A stretch of 42,858 bases of DNA, taken from Rhodanobacteraceae bacterium (GTDB taxonomy: Bacteria; Acidobacteriota; Terriglobia; Terriglobales; Acidobacteriaceae). The translations under genes and the position numbers were made by a program. The notes beneath the pieces are model-generated. The model saw nothing but the letters and a program-made list of their open reading frames with translations, had not been told where the DNA came from and made no database searches. This document shows positions 24,098 through 31,616 of this stretch, one piece after another. The first letter of the stretch is position 1; every line of letters begins with the position of its first letter. Location of the stretch: assembly GCA_903970285.1 (NCBI GenBank), contig CAJCHN010000047.1, positions 1 to 42,858 on the forward strand, read 5' to 3'.

Positions 24098-24343
24098 TTA
24101 TCTGGTGCTATCCCATCCCCCAAATCGTCCTGGGGCATCCTGGCGCGTTCCGTGCCCGAGGTGCCAGAACGGGCAGAAGTCGCACTTGTAGGGGTGCAGC
24201 CCGCCCCCGGTCCGGAGCGAGACGCGCTGCTGGTAGAACTTGAGCGCGGCTCGGGCGGCCGGTTCGGAGGCGTGCTGCTCTTTCCCCTCGCAGCTCGACT
24301 CGAACCGCGACTGCGGAACCGGGTTGCCGGGCGCGGCTGCCAT
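24098..24343 (-). CDS. Small zinc-binding protein of the lysis block
   Basis: 81 aa from ATG at 24343. The central section RVSLRTGGGLHPYKCDFCPFWHLGHGT contains CDFC...WHLGH, a CxxC plus two-His motif that I associate with small phage proteins of the form YKC..C..WHLGH. The N-terminal half is rich in Ala, Arg and Glu, including EGKEQHASEPAARAALKFYQQR. It lies 19 bp after the lipoprotein gene. No function is known; a DNA- or ribosome-linked role is a guess. Confidence 0.55.
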   Translation of the reverse strand: MAAAPGNPVPQSRFESSCEGKEQHASEPAARAALKFYQQRVSLRTGGGLHPYKCDFCPFWHLGHGTRQDAPGRFGGWDSTR

Positions 24344-24361
24344 GGCATTTTCACCCTGCGC

Positions 24362-24994
24362 TTACAACCCGAACGCTTCGGCCTGCGCGAATGCCCGGTC
24401 CAGGTTGACGTGCATTGCAGCTGCCTCCTGCTGCAGCTCCTGCTGGTCCATGTACGGACGCACCTGCGCCAGGTGGATCGTGTCCGACTCGCGCAGATCC
24501 AGCAGCTGGGCCGTGGTCAGCGTGGGAGAGATCAGCGCGAAGACCACCGTCACCACCGTCAGCAGACCCTTCAGCGCAGCCAGCACCGCCTGCTGGGTCG
24601 CCGAATTCTTGATGCCCGCGACCTTCAGCGTCGCCGTGTTGAGCTGCCCTTCGAGCGTGGTGATGGCCGCCTGGATCTGCTGCAGCACCGACGCGTTCGG
24701 GTTGGCCATATAGCTCGCGGTCAGCGCCTGCAGCGTCTTGGCCGCGGTATCGAAGGCCACGTCCGTCACGCCCACCAGCGGAGCGTCGGCCGGCAGCAGC
24801 GACGCCACCACGCTCGACACGGTATCGGCGGCGGCAACCACTTCGGGAATGTGCGTGTTGATCTCGGTGACAACCTGCAGGGTCGTCTGCTTCTGCGCCG
24901 GAGTGCAGCCTGTCAGGGTGACGCAGGTCATCGCCACGATGGCGACGCAGGATGCGACGTTGGTGTGGACGTTCCTCTTGATTCGCTCGAACAT
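24362..24994 (-). CDS. Phage lipoprotein (possible spanin component)
   Basis: 210 aa from ATG at 24994. The signal sequence ends in TCVTLTGC, a good lipobox with lipid-carrying Cys at residue 30. The mature part is helical, with IQAAITTLEGQLNTATLKVAGIKNSATQQAVLAALKGLLTVVTVV containing a hydrophobic helix near 150-165. Outer spanins (Rz1-like) are phage lipoproteins placed next to the endolysin, but this protein is far longer than typical Rz1. So it is safest to call it a phage lipoprotein of the lysis block. Upstream gene: glucosaminidase, 21 bp away. Confidence 0.65.
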   Translation of the reverse strand: MFERIKRNVHTNVASCVAIVAMTCVTLTGCTPAQKQTTLQVVTEINTHIPEVVAAADTVSSVVASLLPADAPLVGVTDVAFDTAAKTLQALTASYMANPNASVLQQIQAAITTLEGQLNTATLKVAGIKNSATQQAVLAALKGLLTVVTVVFALISPTLTTAQLLDLRESDTIHLAQVRPYMDQQELQQEAAAMHVNLDRAFAQAEAFGL

Positions 24995-25015
24995 GGTGAG
25001 ACTCCTCTGTTGGTG

Positions 25016-25495
25016 TTAGGTGGCTGCCATGTCGTACTGGCAGAGCTTGAACTCGTCCATCAGCACCAGCAGGTCGGCCGCATAGTGCGGGCTGGTGGAG
25101 TAGCCTGCGGTCTGCAGCGCAAGCGCGAAGGACTTGGGCGAGTAGCAGACGCACATCGCATTGCTGTACCGCGCGGCGCCCGCCAGCAGCTGGGCGTGGG
25201 CCTCGAACGACGCAGCCTCATCCGGGTACTTCACGAACAGCGCCTCGACCAGAACCTTTCGTCCGGACTCGTACTCGAACGTCGGAAATTCCTCGTAGGT
25301 GTCGGGCGCGGCCAGGTGCGTGGCCTTGATGCCGAAGTAGTTATGGCAGCTGAGCGCCAGCTTCGAAGTGCCCCAGCTGCTCTCGGTCATCCACTGCGCC
25401 AAGGTGACGCTGGCCGGGACACGCCACTTGCTCTGCGCCGCCTGGGCGGCGGGAACGGCTGCCTGCAACCGGGCCAACTCATCTGCTGTCGCCAT
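25016..25495 (-). CDS. Endolysin: glucosaminidase-family muramidase
   Basis: 159 aa from ATG at 25495 with GAGGAGCGAAGACGC upstream; the open frame further upstream is shadow. Pattern of the PF01832 glucosaminidase/FlgJ-type fold: WRVPASVTLAQWMTESSWGTSKLALSCHNYFGIKA at 24-58, with the likely catalytic Glu at residue 38 and the WG.S......N.FG.K core. It also has YEEFPTFEYESGRKVLVEALFVKYPDEAASFEAHAQLL and the closing helix YAADLLVLMDEFKL. It has no signal peptide, so a holin is needed. It is the first gene of the late block and cleaves the peptidoglycan sugar backbone. Confidence 0.85.
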   Translation of the reverse strand: MATADELARLQAAVPAAQAAQSKWRVPASVTLAQWMTESSWGTSKLALSCHNYFGIKATHLAAPDTYEEFPTFEYESGRKVLVEALFVKYPDEAASFEAHAQLLAGAARYSNAMCVCYSPKSFALALQTAGYSTSPHYAADLLVLMDEFKLCQYDMAAT

Positions 25496-25536
25496 GCGTC
25501 TTCGCTCCTCTTCAACCCCGGCAGCGGAAACGCTCC

Positions 25537-25579
25537 GAGGGTGCATCCGCCCTGAAAAGCCGGCGGCAGACGCACCCTC
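25537..25579 (-). promoter_or_regulatory. Stable hairpin in the 5' leader of the late block
   Basis: GAGGGTGC (25537-25544) pairs perfectly with GCACCCTC (25572-25579), and the inner CCGCC/GGCGG adds another arm. It lies about 40 bp upstream of the endolysin start in a stretch without genes (25496-25793). It could be a leader attenuator, an anti-termination site or an RNA-stability element. No late promoter is obvious between here and the terminator at 25731-25773. Confidence 0.4.
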
Positions 25580-25730
25580 ATCGAGCGGCTCTGGCGATTT
25601 CCCGCGACCTCCTTTCCTCTCCGAATCCGAAAGTGGGCTGCAATGCCAGTTCGCTGACCTTGGGGTCGTAAATGGAGGATAGGGACGAAGCGCCCGGACA
25701 CTCACCAAAGGTCATGAAGGTGGAAAAGGT

Positions 25731-25773
25731 TTATTGTTTGGGCACAATAAAGCCGCCCGGTGAGGGGCGGCTT
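25731..25773 (-). terminator. Double hairpin terminator of the lysogeny operon
   Basis: Two adjacent inverted repeats lie here. AGCCGCCC/GGGGCGGCT at 25751-25772 is followed on the minus strand by TTTATTG. That in turn is the start of an 8-bp perfect inverted repeat TTTATTGT/ACAATAAA (25731-25751). On the minus strand this makes a good rho-independent terminator that would end transcription of the repressor and small genes before the endolysin. Confidence 0.7.
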
Positions 25774-25793
25774 AGGGGGACTTAGCTTTCCTT

Positions 25794-25910
25794 TCAGTTT
25801 CGTGTGTTGATGTTGCTGCTGTCGGCGATCGCCTTTATGGCTTCGATCGTCAACCCCGATTTTGTTATGGCTGCGCCGAGGAAGAACATCGCGAAGTTCC
25901 GCCTTCGCAT
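25794..25910 (-). CDS. Short hydrophobic peptide downstream of the repressor operon
   Basis: A 38-residue frame, MRRRNFAMFFLGAAITKSG then LTIEAIKAIADSSNINTRN, with a basic N-terminus, a short hydrophobic stretch and an amphipathic end. It lies between the 88-aa gene and the terminator, so it would be on the repressor transcript. A second in-frame ATG at residue 8 has AAGGCGG upstream and could be the true start (31 aa). There is no strong ribosome site for the first. It may be real or a chance frame. Confidence 0.35.
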   Translation of the reverse strand: MRRRNFAMFFLGAAITKSGLTIEAIKAIADSSNINTRN

Positions 25911-25923
25911 GCGATGCCAACTG

Positions 25924-26190
25924 TCAGTGACTTGGCGTCGGAAGCGACGTGAGCGCCGCCACGACTCGAAAGATCACGACGATGCCTATCGAGATGCCCG
26001 CCATCGTGAACGCGCCTACAAGGCCAGCGCGCGTAGCGGCTTTCATCAAAATCGGTGTGAGCTGGGCGACCAGATCGCTGTGTTGGTCAACGCTCTTGAC
26101 GGCGAAGGGAGCGGGATCCTTCTCACGACACTCGGGATGCTGAGCGTTCCCAAAGCCTGCAGGCTTACCGCACGTATAGCAATTCCCCAT
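25924..26190 (-). CDS. Small membrane protein with N-terminal zinc knuckle (repressor operon)
   Basis: 88 aa from ATG at 26190, only 6 bp after the repressor stop, with GAGG upstream. N-terminal CYTCGKPAGFGNAQHPEC looks like a four-ligand zinc knuckle; a hydrophobic helix AGLVGAFTMAGISIGIVVIFRVVAALT at 56-82 anchors the C-terminus. Genes expressed with a prophage repressor often protect the lysogen, for example against superinfection. That role is an inference from position. No homologous family is recognised. Confidence 0.6.
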   Translation of the reverse strand: MGNCYTCGKPAGFGNAQHPECREKDPAPFAVKSVDQHSDLVAQLTPILMKAATRAGLVGAFTMAGISIGIVVIFRVVAALTSLPTPSH

Positions 26191-26196
26191 GGAACC

Positions 26197-26895
26197 TCAT
26201 TTCCTCTTTGGTGCTGGTGGATCACCGATGATCTTGACCACTTCGCCCACAATACTCCAGTTCCCTTCATCTCTGAGCATCCTGATTGGGTGCCGCTCGG
26301 ACGTGTTCTGGGGGATCAGAAAATAGTGCCCTTCGTCTCTACGGAGCCACTTGATCGTGACGCCGCCCTCCCCGTCTCTGGCCGCCACCATGTGGCCGAG
26401 CAACACATCTGCCACACGCTGCGCGGTATTCACAATAACGATATAGCCGTCGTTCACGAGCGGCGCCATCGAATCGCCTGCGACATGAAGCGCTACAAGC
26501 TTTCCGTTTCGCGGCAGCCACGCTGTCGGAAGCGCCACATAGTATTCAACGTTGCTCGGGTCCACGGCCCGTGGCGTTCCGGCGGCGGCCGCGTCCTTCA
26601 ACACTGGGACTCGGCGGACGCCGTCCTCATCCTCGGCGACGGCCATCCTCGATAGCCCCGCCTCTGTGACCCACAAGGCCCGCTGGGCATCGTCCGCAAA
26701 CTCCGCGATCTTGACCAGCGCGGACGCGGTTGGGCGGCTGTCGCCCCGCTCCCAGAGGGAAACAAGCGACTGCGTGACACCAATGGCCTCGGCAAACTCA
26801 GTCTGACTCCATCCTCGGGCCTTACGCAGGCTTCTAATACGGTCCTTCACGGGCAGGGGCAGAAAGCCCTCTATCGGGATTTTCGTATTTTTCAT
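26197..26895 (-). CDS. Prophage repressor, CI/LexA-like (HTH plus S24 self-cleaving domain)
   Basis: 232 aa. The frame extends past the start, but ATG at 26895 (MKNTKIPIEG) gives the normal N-terminus. Residues 15-70 form an HTH_3 domain (RIRSLRKARGWSQTEFAEAIGVTQSLVSLWERGDSRPT). Residues 95-225 are a S24/LexA peptidase: scissile Ala-Gly at 105-106 (DAAAAGTP), nucleophile Ser142 in HVAGDSMAPLVNDG, and Lys182 in VTIKWL. This predicts RecA-stimulated self-cleavage, so induction by DNA damage. The gene is divergent from the early region across a short promoter gap and would repress it. Mu itself uses a different repressor type. Confidence 0.9.
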   Translation of the reverse strand: MKNTKIPIEGFLPLPVKDRIRSLRKARGWSQTEFAEAIGVTQSLVSLWERGDSRPTASALVKIAEFADDAQRALWVTEAGLSRMAVAEDEDGVRRVPVLKDAAAAGTPRAVDPSNVEYYVALPTAWLPRNGKLVALHVAGDSMAPLVNDGYIVIVNTAQRVADVLLGHMVAARDGEGGVTIKWLRRDEGHYFLIPQNTSERHPIRMLRDEGNWSIVGEVVKIIGDPPAPKRK

Positions 26896-26923
26896 TGACA
26901 GGTTATGAATTGATTCGTAAATT
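26895..26923 (+). promoter_or_regulatory. Early promoter, TTGACA-17-TAAATT
   Basis: TTGACA (26895-26900), a 17-bp spacer and TAAATT (26918-26923) form a near-consensus sigma70-type promoter reading into the early region, with a leader of about 20 nt before the GTG at 26951. The interval is AT-rich with TTGAT repeated (26910-26914 and 26922-26926), which may include repressor sites. It overlaps the repressor's start codon, so bound repressor would likely affect both directions. Confidence 0.75.
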
Positions 26924-26950
26924 GATGAAGCAGTCCAGGAGCCCCACAAA

Positions 26951-27172
26951 GTGGTACGCAAGAAAATCAGCCTCAAGAATAGCAAGGAAGCGCCCGAGGT
27001 CGCCCGCTCTTTACTCTTCGTTGGCCTCTTCACTCGCGTAGCAGAAGAACTCGGTCTAAGCGTCAGCCACGTCAATAAGGTCGCCAGGAGCAAAGCACAA
27101 TCCAAGCGCGTTACTGAAGCCATCATTCGGGAAGTTCGCAGAATCGAGCGCCAGACGGAGCGTGCCGCGTGA
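26951..27172 (+). CDS. Small HTH protein, first early gene (Ner/Cro-like candidate)
   Basis: 73 aa starting at GTG, with AGGAG nine bases upstream. A basic N-terminus (MVRKKISLKNSK) leads into a helix-turn-helix-like stretch GLFTRVAEELGLSVSHVNKVARSKAQSKRVTEAII and a final basic helix. In Mu-like phages the gene just after the repressor encodes a small Ner- or Cro-like DNA binder that turns down the repressor and early promoters. Position and size fit that, but the sequence is not a clear member of those families. Its stop overlaps the next gene start (GTGA). Confidence 0.6.
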   Translation: MVRKKISLKNSKEAPEVARSLLFVGLFTRVAEELGLSVSHVNKVARSKAQSKRVTEAIIREVRRIERQTERAA

Positions 27173-27366
27173 ATGCGCACCTGCTCCGCCTCCAAACCCA
27201 ATACGCGAATGCCGTCTACCTCTCGGCCCGGTACGCCCGTGAAGCCGAGATTGCAAAGCAGCTGCTCGATGAACTCGCCGACGACGAGGCTAGATCGCAG
27301 TTCGCCAACCGGGCGGAAGTTCTCCCCAGCGTGGCGGCAGTCATGGACGTCGAGGAGGGTCTGTGA
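27169..27366 (+). CDS. Small helical early protein, unknown
   Basis: 65 aa from a GTG overlapping the previous stop by 4 bp. The sequence is a run of helices (LLRLQTQYANAVYLSARYAREAEIAKQLLDELADDEARSQFANRAEVLPSVAAVMDVEEG), with acidic and basic faces, likely a coiled-coil dimer. Coupling to the HTH gene before and after suggests it works with early regulation or transposition. No known family. Confidence 0.6.
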   Translation: MNAHLLRLQTQYANAVYLSARYAREAEIAKQLLDELADDEARSQFANRAEVLPSVAAVMDVEEGL

Positions 27367-27845
27367 GTTCACGTACTCAGTCTCAGCCCTCGGTGCCGGG
27401 CAAGTCACTGGAAACATCACGCTCGAATTCCGCCAGCAATTTGCAACAGAGCCTGTTCGGAACCCCGCTGCCAGGCAGCATGAATGACGAATTGATGGTA
27501 AGAAGTGTCCTCGGCGACGCTATCAAGCGGAGTGGAAAAAGCAGACCGCAGGTCGCCGAGGAGATGAGCGACCTGCTCGGGCTCAGTGTTACCGAGCGGA
27601 TGCTCAACGCTTTCACAGCGGAATCGAAGGAACTGCATCGTTGGCCCGCAGCCTGGGACCGCGCCTTCTGCCATTCGACCTGTGACGATCGGCTGCTGAT
27701 CTGTCGCCTCCAGGCCGCAGGTCTCCGCGCGATCACTCCGCAGGAAGAAAAGCTGCTGGACCTGGGTCGACAATATCTCCGCCGCAAGCGCGCCGAGAAG
27801 AAGATCTCGCAGATTGAAAACGATTTTGACGGGGTCGACCTATGA
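27363..27845 (+). CDS. Pre-transposase HTH protein of Mu-like phages
   Basis: 160 aa from a GTG overlapping the upstream stop. Residues ~45-150 follow a pattern known from small proteins placed just before phage transposases: AIKRSGKSRPQVAEEMSDLLGLSVTERMLNAFTAESKELHRWPAAWDRAFCHSTCDDRLLICRLQAAG. The KSR..VA..MS...G..VT..ML..FTAESK is an HTH-like dimerising domain, followed by a C-terminal coiled coil. The first 40 residues are a disordered Ser/Pro/Gln-rich tail. It probably binds DNA or modulates transposition; the exact activity is unknown. ATGA overlap with the transposase gene. Confidence 0.65.
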   Translation: MSSRTQSQPSVPGKSLETSRSNSASNLQQSLFGTPLPGSMNDELMVRSVLGDAIKRSGKSRPQVAEEMSDLLGLSVTERMLNAFTAESKELHRWPAAWDRAFCHSTCDDRLLICRLQAAGLRAITPQEEKLLDLGRQYLRRKRAEKKISQIENDFDGVDL

Positions 27846-29992
27846 GCGCCGCTCTCGCCCTCTGCGCTCCGCCGATCACCGCCGCGACCGTCCAGCCGCG
27901 TCTATGGCTCACGTTTGAACAGGTGTGCAAGGCGGCCGGGTGCTCGCCGAATACACTGCGCCGCGCCAAGGATCGGGTGGGTCTGACGACTCGGCCGGGC
28001 AAGATTGGCCTCAACGGGAAACCGGTGCCGGAGGTCCTGGTGGAGTCCCTGCGGCCCGATCTGCGGGCCAAGGTCGAGGCGAAGTATCTCACCCCGGGGA
28101 CGCACCGTATGAGCGGCGTGTCGACGCGCCCTCCAACCGAGGTCGCGCCGCTCTTCGCCGCGGCCGGACCCGGCCAGAGACCTGCTGCCGCGGCTCCCCT
28201 GGCGCTGCCACCGGAAGCGTTGCGCCTGGCCGAAGCCCGGCTGGCGGTGATCCTGCCACTGCATGAGTTCCAGGCGAATCGCGAGCGCTATGCGGCGCTG
28301 CGGCTGAAGGATGGCCGCGCCGTGACGACCGTCAAGCTCCTCGCCACACATATCGCCGAGACACAGAAGCTGGGCGGCAAATTCCTCATGGTCCGGACGC
28401 TACTTCGCTGGCTTGCCCGTTACCGCGAGGGTGGGCTCACTGCCCTGGCTCGCAAACCTCGTGAAGATAAAGGAACCATCCACTTCTTCACCCGCTACCC
28501 GGCAGCCGCACAGCTTGTCGCCGCTGAGTACTGCAAGCCGTTTGCGACGGCCGAGCGTGCGCACCGCGCCATCCTGCGCAGCCAGGAGCTGCTGCAGGTT
28601 CCCGATGCGGAGCTGCCCAGCTATGAGACGGTGCGGCGTTACCTCGAAACACTCCCGCGGTCGATGACGATCTTCGCCCGCGAAGGTCAGCGTCGCTATA
28701 ACGAGACCTGCCTCCCGCACCTTACGCGGTCCTACTCCGACATCCAGCCCGGCTCGATCTACACGTCGGACCACATGATCCACGACGTGGAGGTTCGTAA
28801 CGATTGCTTTGTGGGCGTGGAACAGGACGCGCCGATGCGGCTGCGCTTTACCGCGATCATGTGCCTCAGTTCGCGCAAGATCGTGGGCTACGCCTGGACC
28901 GCCGAAGGCGACTCCCGCTCGATCGCCACCGCGCTGCGCCGGGCGGTCGAGCGCTACGGAGTCCCGCACACGTTCTATTGCGACAACGGGCAGGATTTCA
29001 AGAAGGTTGCAAAAGGCGCGCTGCATACACGCCCCACCGAAGAATCCATCATGGAAGGAACCGAGCGCCTGCTGCACTGCGGGGCGCTGCAGCAGCTCGG
29101 CATCCAGGCACAGGCGTGCCTCCCCTACCACCCGCAGTCGAAGAATATCGAGCGCGCCTTCCGCACGCTGCATGCCCGGCTCGACGCCATCTTTCTGGGC
29201 TACCTCACCGGCAACAGCTACAACCGTCCGGATGCGGCCATCCTGGCGGGGTCAGAACACCGCAAGCTGCTCAAGCAGGGCATGGCCCGCTACTCCAAGC
29301 TGATACCCGCCAGCATGTTCATCAAGCTGGCCGAGACCTGGATCGAGCAGGACTACAACGCCGAGCATAAACACCGCGGCCAGGGCATGAACGGACGCAC
29401 GCCGAATCAAGTCTTCGACGCGGGCAATCCGATCATCACGCGACGGTCGGCGGATCCCGGGGTGCTGGCGATTCTGCTCTTCGAGCGGCGTACGGCACTG
29501 GTGCGGCGGACGGCGATCACGGTCAACAAGCGGCGTTACATGCCGGTCGGTCCCGCGGACTGGGCTGCGCTGCACAACGCCAACGATCGCCAGGTGATCG
29601 TCGCTTACGACCCCTGGGACGCGGATCGCGCGGTCGCGCTGAGCCAGGACGGCCGCCAGATCGCGCAGCTGCAGGTGGAGCGCCTGAGCGCGCATCCGCT
29701 GACGCCCACGCCCGAGAGCCGCGAGCAGATTGCGGAGATGAGTCAGATTCGCGGGCGACTGGCGAAGAGCACTTCGATCACGCTCCAGACCATGCACCAG
29801 CAGGTTGCGCTGGCCGGCCACAAGTCGGACCTGCAGGATCTTGCCGATCGCGCGCTCGCGATGATCCCGGTGACGGATCTGGTGAGCCAGAAAGTTCCTC
29901 AGACGGGGCCAGAAGAGCCCGCTGAAAGAAAGCAGATGCATTCCGCCGACATCGGCGCACGGCTGGCCGCTGGGCTGGCCAGGAGGAAGTGA
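27842..29992 (+). CDS. MuA-type DDE transposase
   Basis: 716 aa (MuA is 663). N-terminal DNA-binding HTH at ~20-75 (WLTFEQVCKAAGCSPNTLRRAKDRVGL), a second at ~150-200 (LLATHIAETQKLGGKFLMVRTLLRWLARYREGG), then an RNase-H fold. D310 (TSDHMIHDVEV), D381 (FYCDNGQDFK) and E437 (KNIERAFRTLHARLD) form the catalytic triad. The D381-E437 interval of 56 equals the MuA D336-E392 interval. It cuts phage ends and joins them to target DNA for replication and integration. ATG overlaps the previous stop (ATGA); MuB-like ATPase follows with no gap. Confidence 0.95.
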   Translation: MSAALALCAPPITAATVQPRLWLTFEQVCKAAGCSPNTLRRAKDRVGLTTRPGKIGLNGKPVPEVLVESLRPDLRAKVEAKYLTPGTHRMSGVSTRPPTEVAPLFAAAGPGQRPAAAAPLALPPEALRLAEARLAVILPLHEFQANRERYAALRLKDGRAVTTVKLLATHIAETQKLGGKFLMVRTLLRWLARYREGGLTALARKPREDKGTIHFFTRYPAAAQLVAAEYCKPFATAERAHRAILRSQELLQVPDAELPSYETVRRYLETLPRSMTIFAREGQRRYNETCLPHLTRSYSDIQPGSIYTSDHMIHDVEVRNDCFVGVEQDAPMRLRFTAIMCLSSRKIVGYAWTAEGDSRSIATALRRAVERYGVPHTFYCDNGQDFKKVAKGALHTRPTEESIMEGTERLLHCGALQQLGIQAQACLPYHPQSKNIERAFRTLHARLDAIFLGYLTGNSYNRPDAAILAGSEHRKLLKQGMARYSKLIPASMFIKLAETWIEQDYNAEHKHRGQGMNGRTPNQVFDAGNPIITRRSADPGVLAILLFERRTALVRRTAITVNKRRYMPVGPADWAALHNANDRQVIVAYDPWDADRAVALSQDGRQIAQLQVERLSAHPLTPTPESREQIAEMSQIRGRLAKSTSITLQTMHQQVALAGHKSDLQDLADRALAMIPVTDLVSQKVPQTGPEEPAERKQMHSADIGARLAAGLARRK

Positions 29993-31009
29993 ATGAAACC
30001 CGGAAGCAAGAACCGTAGACGCAAGGCCGATCTGGCCAAGCTCAACCTGCCGAGCGACGTAGAGATGATCGAGCGTCTGCGCGCCTTCGTTCTGCGCTCG
30101 GGGCTCACCCTGGTCGACGTCGGGACGATGGCAGGAGTGCACCCGTCCAACATCGGGCGCTTCCTCAGCGGCATCTATGGGTCCGACACCATCGAGATCC
30201 GCGCGGCTGTGAAAGAGCTGATCGATACGCACGAGTCGGTCGAGCAGAACCGCCTCGGCCGGAAGCACTACCGCACCGGTGCCTTCGACGAGATCCAGGC
30301 GGCGGCCTGGAGCGCGCTGCGCAATGGCACAGCATACATCGTCGACGGGCCGCCAGGGACCGAAAAGACCGAGAGCTTCCGCCGCGTCGAGCATAAGATC
30401 AATACTTCCGGCGAGGGCAGGGCCGTGTATGTCTATGCCCGCGTTGGCCACACTCCCAAGCCTTTTCTGTCGGAGGTTTGCGCGGCCGCCGGCATCCCCA
30501 ATACAGGTCACATCGACCCGCTGATCCGCAAGCTGCGGTTCTTCCTCGGGCACGGCCGCATCCTGCTGATCGTGGACGAGGCCCAGCACCTCGGCAACGA
30601 GGGCCTCGAAGTGTTGCGCCAGCTGCTGGACCTGCCGCCCTACTTCGGCGTCATGCTGGGCGGCTCGCACGATCTCACCCAGCGCCTGCAGCACTGGCAG
30701 ATGGAGCAGTGGCGCAGCCGGGTGCGCAAGACCATCTTCCTCACCGGCCCCACCAAAGCCGAGGCCCGCAGCATCCTGCGCGCGGAGCTCGGCGACCTGG
30801 ATGACGACCTGTGCGACGCCACCATCGCCGACTGCAAAGCGGTCGCCGAGCGGGTGGAGATGGTGCGCGGCAAACCGGTCCGCCAGCAGTTCACCTACAC
30901 CTCCATCCGCGATTTGTTCGGCGCGATCGAGGTCGCCCAGCAAACCCTCACCCCAAACCTCACGTTAGTTCCGCCGGCCAGGCCTGCGGAGAAAGAGAGC
31001 GCCGCATGA
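29993..31009 (+). CDS. MuB-like AAA ATPase, transposition target protein
   Basis: 338 aa, ATG adjacent to the transposase stop, AGGAGG upstream. N-terminal HTH at ~28-62 (LRAFVLRSGLTLVDVGTMAGVHPSNIGRFL), as in MuB. ATPase core: Walker A GPPGTEKT at 119-126 with Glu124 where the family normally has Gly (GxGKT), Walker B LLIVDEAQ at 191-198, and GGSHDL at ~221-226 at the sensor position. MuB-like proteins bind target DNA, activate transposase and give target immunity. The P-loop change may affect ATP hydrolysis, but related phage ATPases with similar variation are plausible. Confidence 0.9.
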   Translation: MKPGSKNRRRKADLAKLNLPSDVEMIERLRAFVLRSGLTLVDVGTMAGVHPSNIGRFLSGIYGSDTIEIRAAVKELIDTHESVEQNRLGRKHYRTGAFDEIQAAAWSALRNGTAYIVDGPPGTEKTESFRRVEHKINTSGEGRAVYVYARVGHTPKPFLSEVCAAAGIPNTGHIDPLIRKLRFFLGHGRILLIVDEAQHLGNEGLEVLRQLLDLPPYFGVMLGGSHDLTQRLQHWQMEQWRSRVRKTIFLTGPTKAEARSILRAELGDLDDDLCDATIADCKAVAERVEMVRGKPVRQQFTYTSIRDLFGAIEVAQQTLTPNLTLVPPARPAEKESAA

Positions 31010-31350
31010 TCCGCCCCGATGCCGATGTCTGCCTCCGCCTCAACCGCAACGATGTGATCGCCACGGTCTCGACGTCGTCCGTTCCGAGCCGCTGCAAGGC
31101 ATCCCTTCAACATCTGCTGCTGGCTCCGGTGACGTTCGTGCTGTTCGCCGTGCTGCTTGTCGCGTTGCTGGCCCACCACTGTATCGACGTCATCGACCGT
31201 TACATCGCGGATCCCAAGCTTGACACCCGCCATTTCGCGCGGCGGCTCCTGTGGCTGCAGTGGGGCGTGCTGGCCTTCGCGTCGTTCGTCCTGGTCTACA
31301 ACGTCTTCTTCGCCTGGTATTCGGGCGCGTTCGAGCGGGCGGTGCGCTGA
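31006..31350 (+). CDS. Two-TM membrane protein, early region
   Basis: 114 aa from ATG at 31006 (ATGA overlap with the ATPase stop). Two hydrophobic helices: APVTFVLFAVLLVALLA (about 44-60) and LQWGVLAFASFVLVYNVFFAWY (about 83-104), separated by a basic/acidic loop. The N-terminal 40 residues are soluble. Inner-membrane location is expected. Early expression of a membrane protein fits a role in superinfection exclusion or host interference, but nothing in the sequence proves it. Confidence 0.6.
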   Translation: MIRPDADVCLRLNRNDVIATVSTSSVPSRCKASLQHLLLAPVTFVLFAVLLVALLAHHCIDVIDRYIADPKLDTRHFARRLLWLQWGVLAFASFVLVYNVFFAWYSGAFERAVR

Positions 31351-31616
31351 TGACCACGGCTTACTGCACAGCCTGCGACCAGGCACAGCCGGTCGACGCG
31401 CACTGGCGCGTGATGCAGATCACGGGCGGCGGCACGCTGAAGATCTCCGCGCCGTTCGAGCCTCGCCCCGGCGACTATTTTCCCGATTCCGCGCTTGCCT
31501 GCGGCCAGGGCTCAGCCCTGGTCCTGGTCGAGCGCTTCCTTCACAGCGGCAGCTTCGAAGCCGTTCAAACCGTGCCCCAACACCAAGACCAGGAGACCGT
31601 AGCCCATGCCCGATGA
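31350..31616 (+). CDS. Small Cys-containing early protein
   Basis: 88 aa; ATG shares a base with the upstream stop (TGATG). The first part holds CTACDQAQPVDAHW, a Cys pair that could be half a zinc site; later Cys and His are at ALACGQG and HSG. The rest is a small beta-rich domain (RVMQITGGGTLKISAPFEPRPGDYF). It overlaps the next gene by 11 bp. Unknown family. Confidence 0.55.
   Translation: MTTAYCTACDQAQPVDAHWRVMQITGGGTLKISAPFEPRPGDYFPDSALACGQGSALVLVERFLHSGSFEAVQTVPQHQDQETVAHAR

Noticed and set aside
24152..25555. 467-codon open frame on the plus strand
   Set aside because: It is the complement of the lysis genes, with Arg/His/Gln-rich low-quality composition and no ribosome site; the minus-strand genes have clear families and coupling.
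25702..25920. 72-codon minus-strand frame after the 88-aa gene
   Set aside because: It reads through the terminator hairpins and has His/Lys/Gln-rich disorder; the 38-residue frame in the same place is more protein-like.
25804..26655. Plus-strand frame starting with a signal-like hydrophobic run
   Set aside because: It crosses the repressor and the 88-aa gene in antisense, and the hydrophobic start is the complement of a helix-coding stretch.
29252..30943. 563-codon open frame on the minus strand
   Set aside because: It is opposite the transposase and ATPase genes; high-GC codon bias keeps the complement open.
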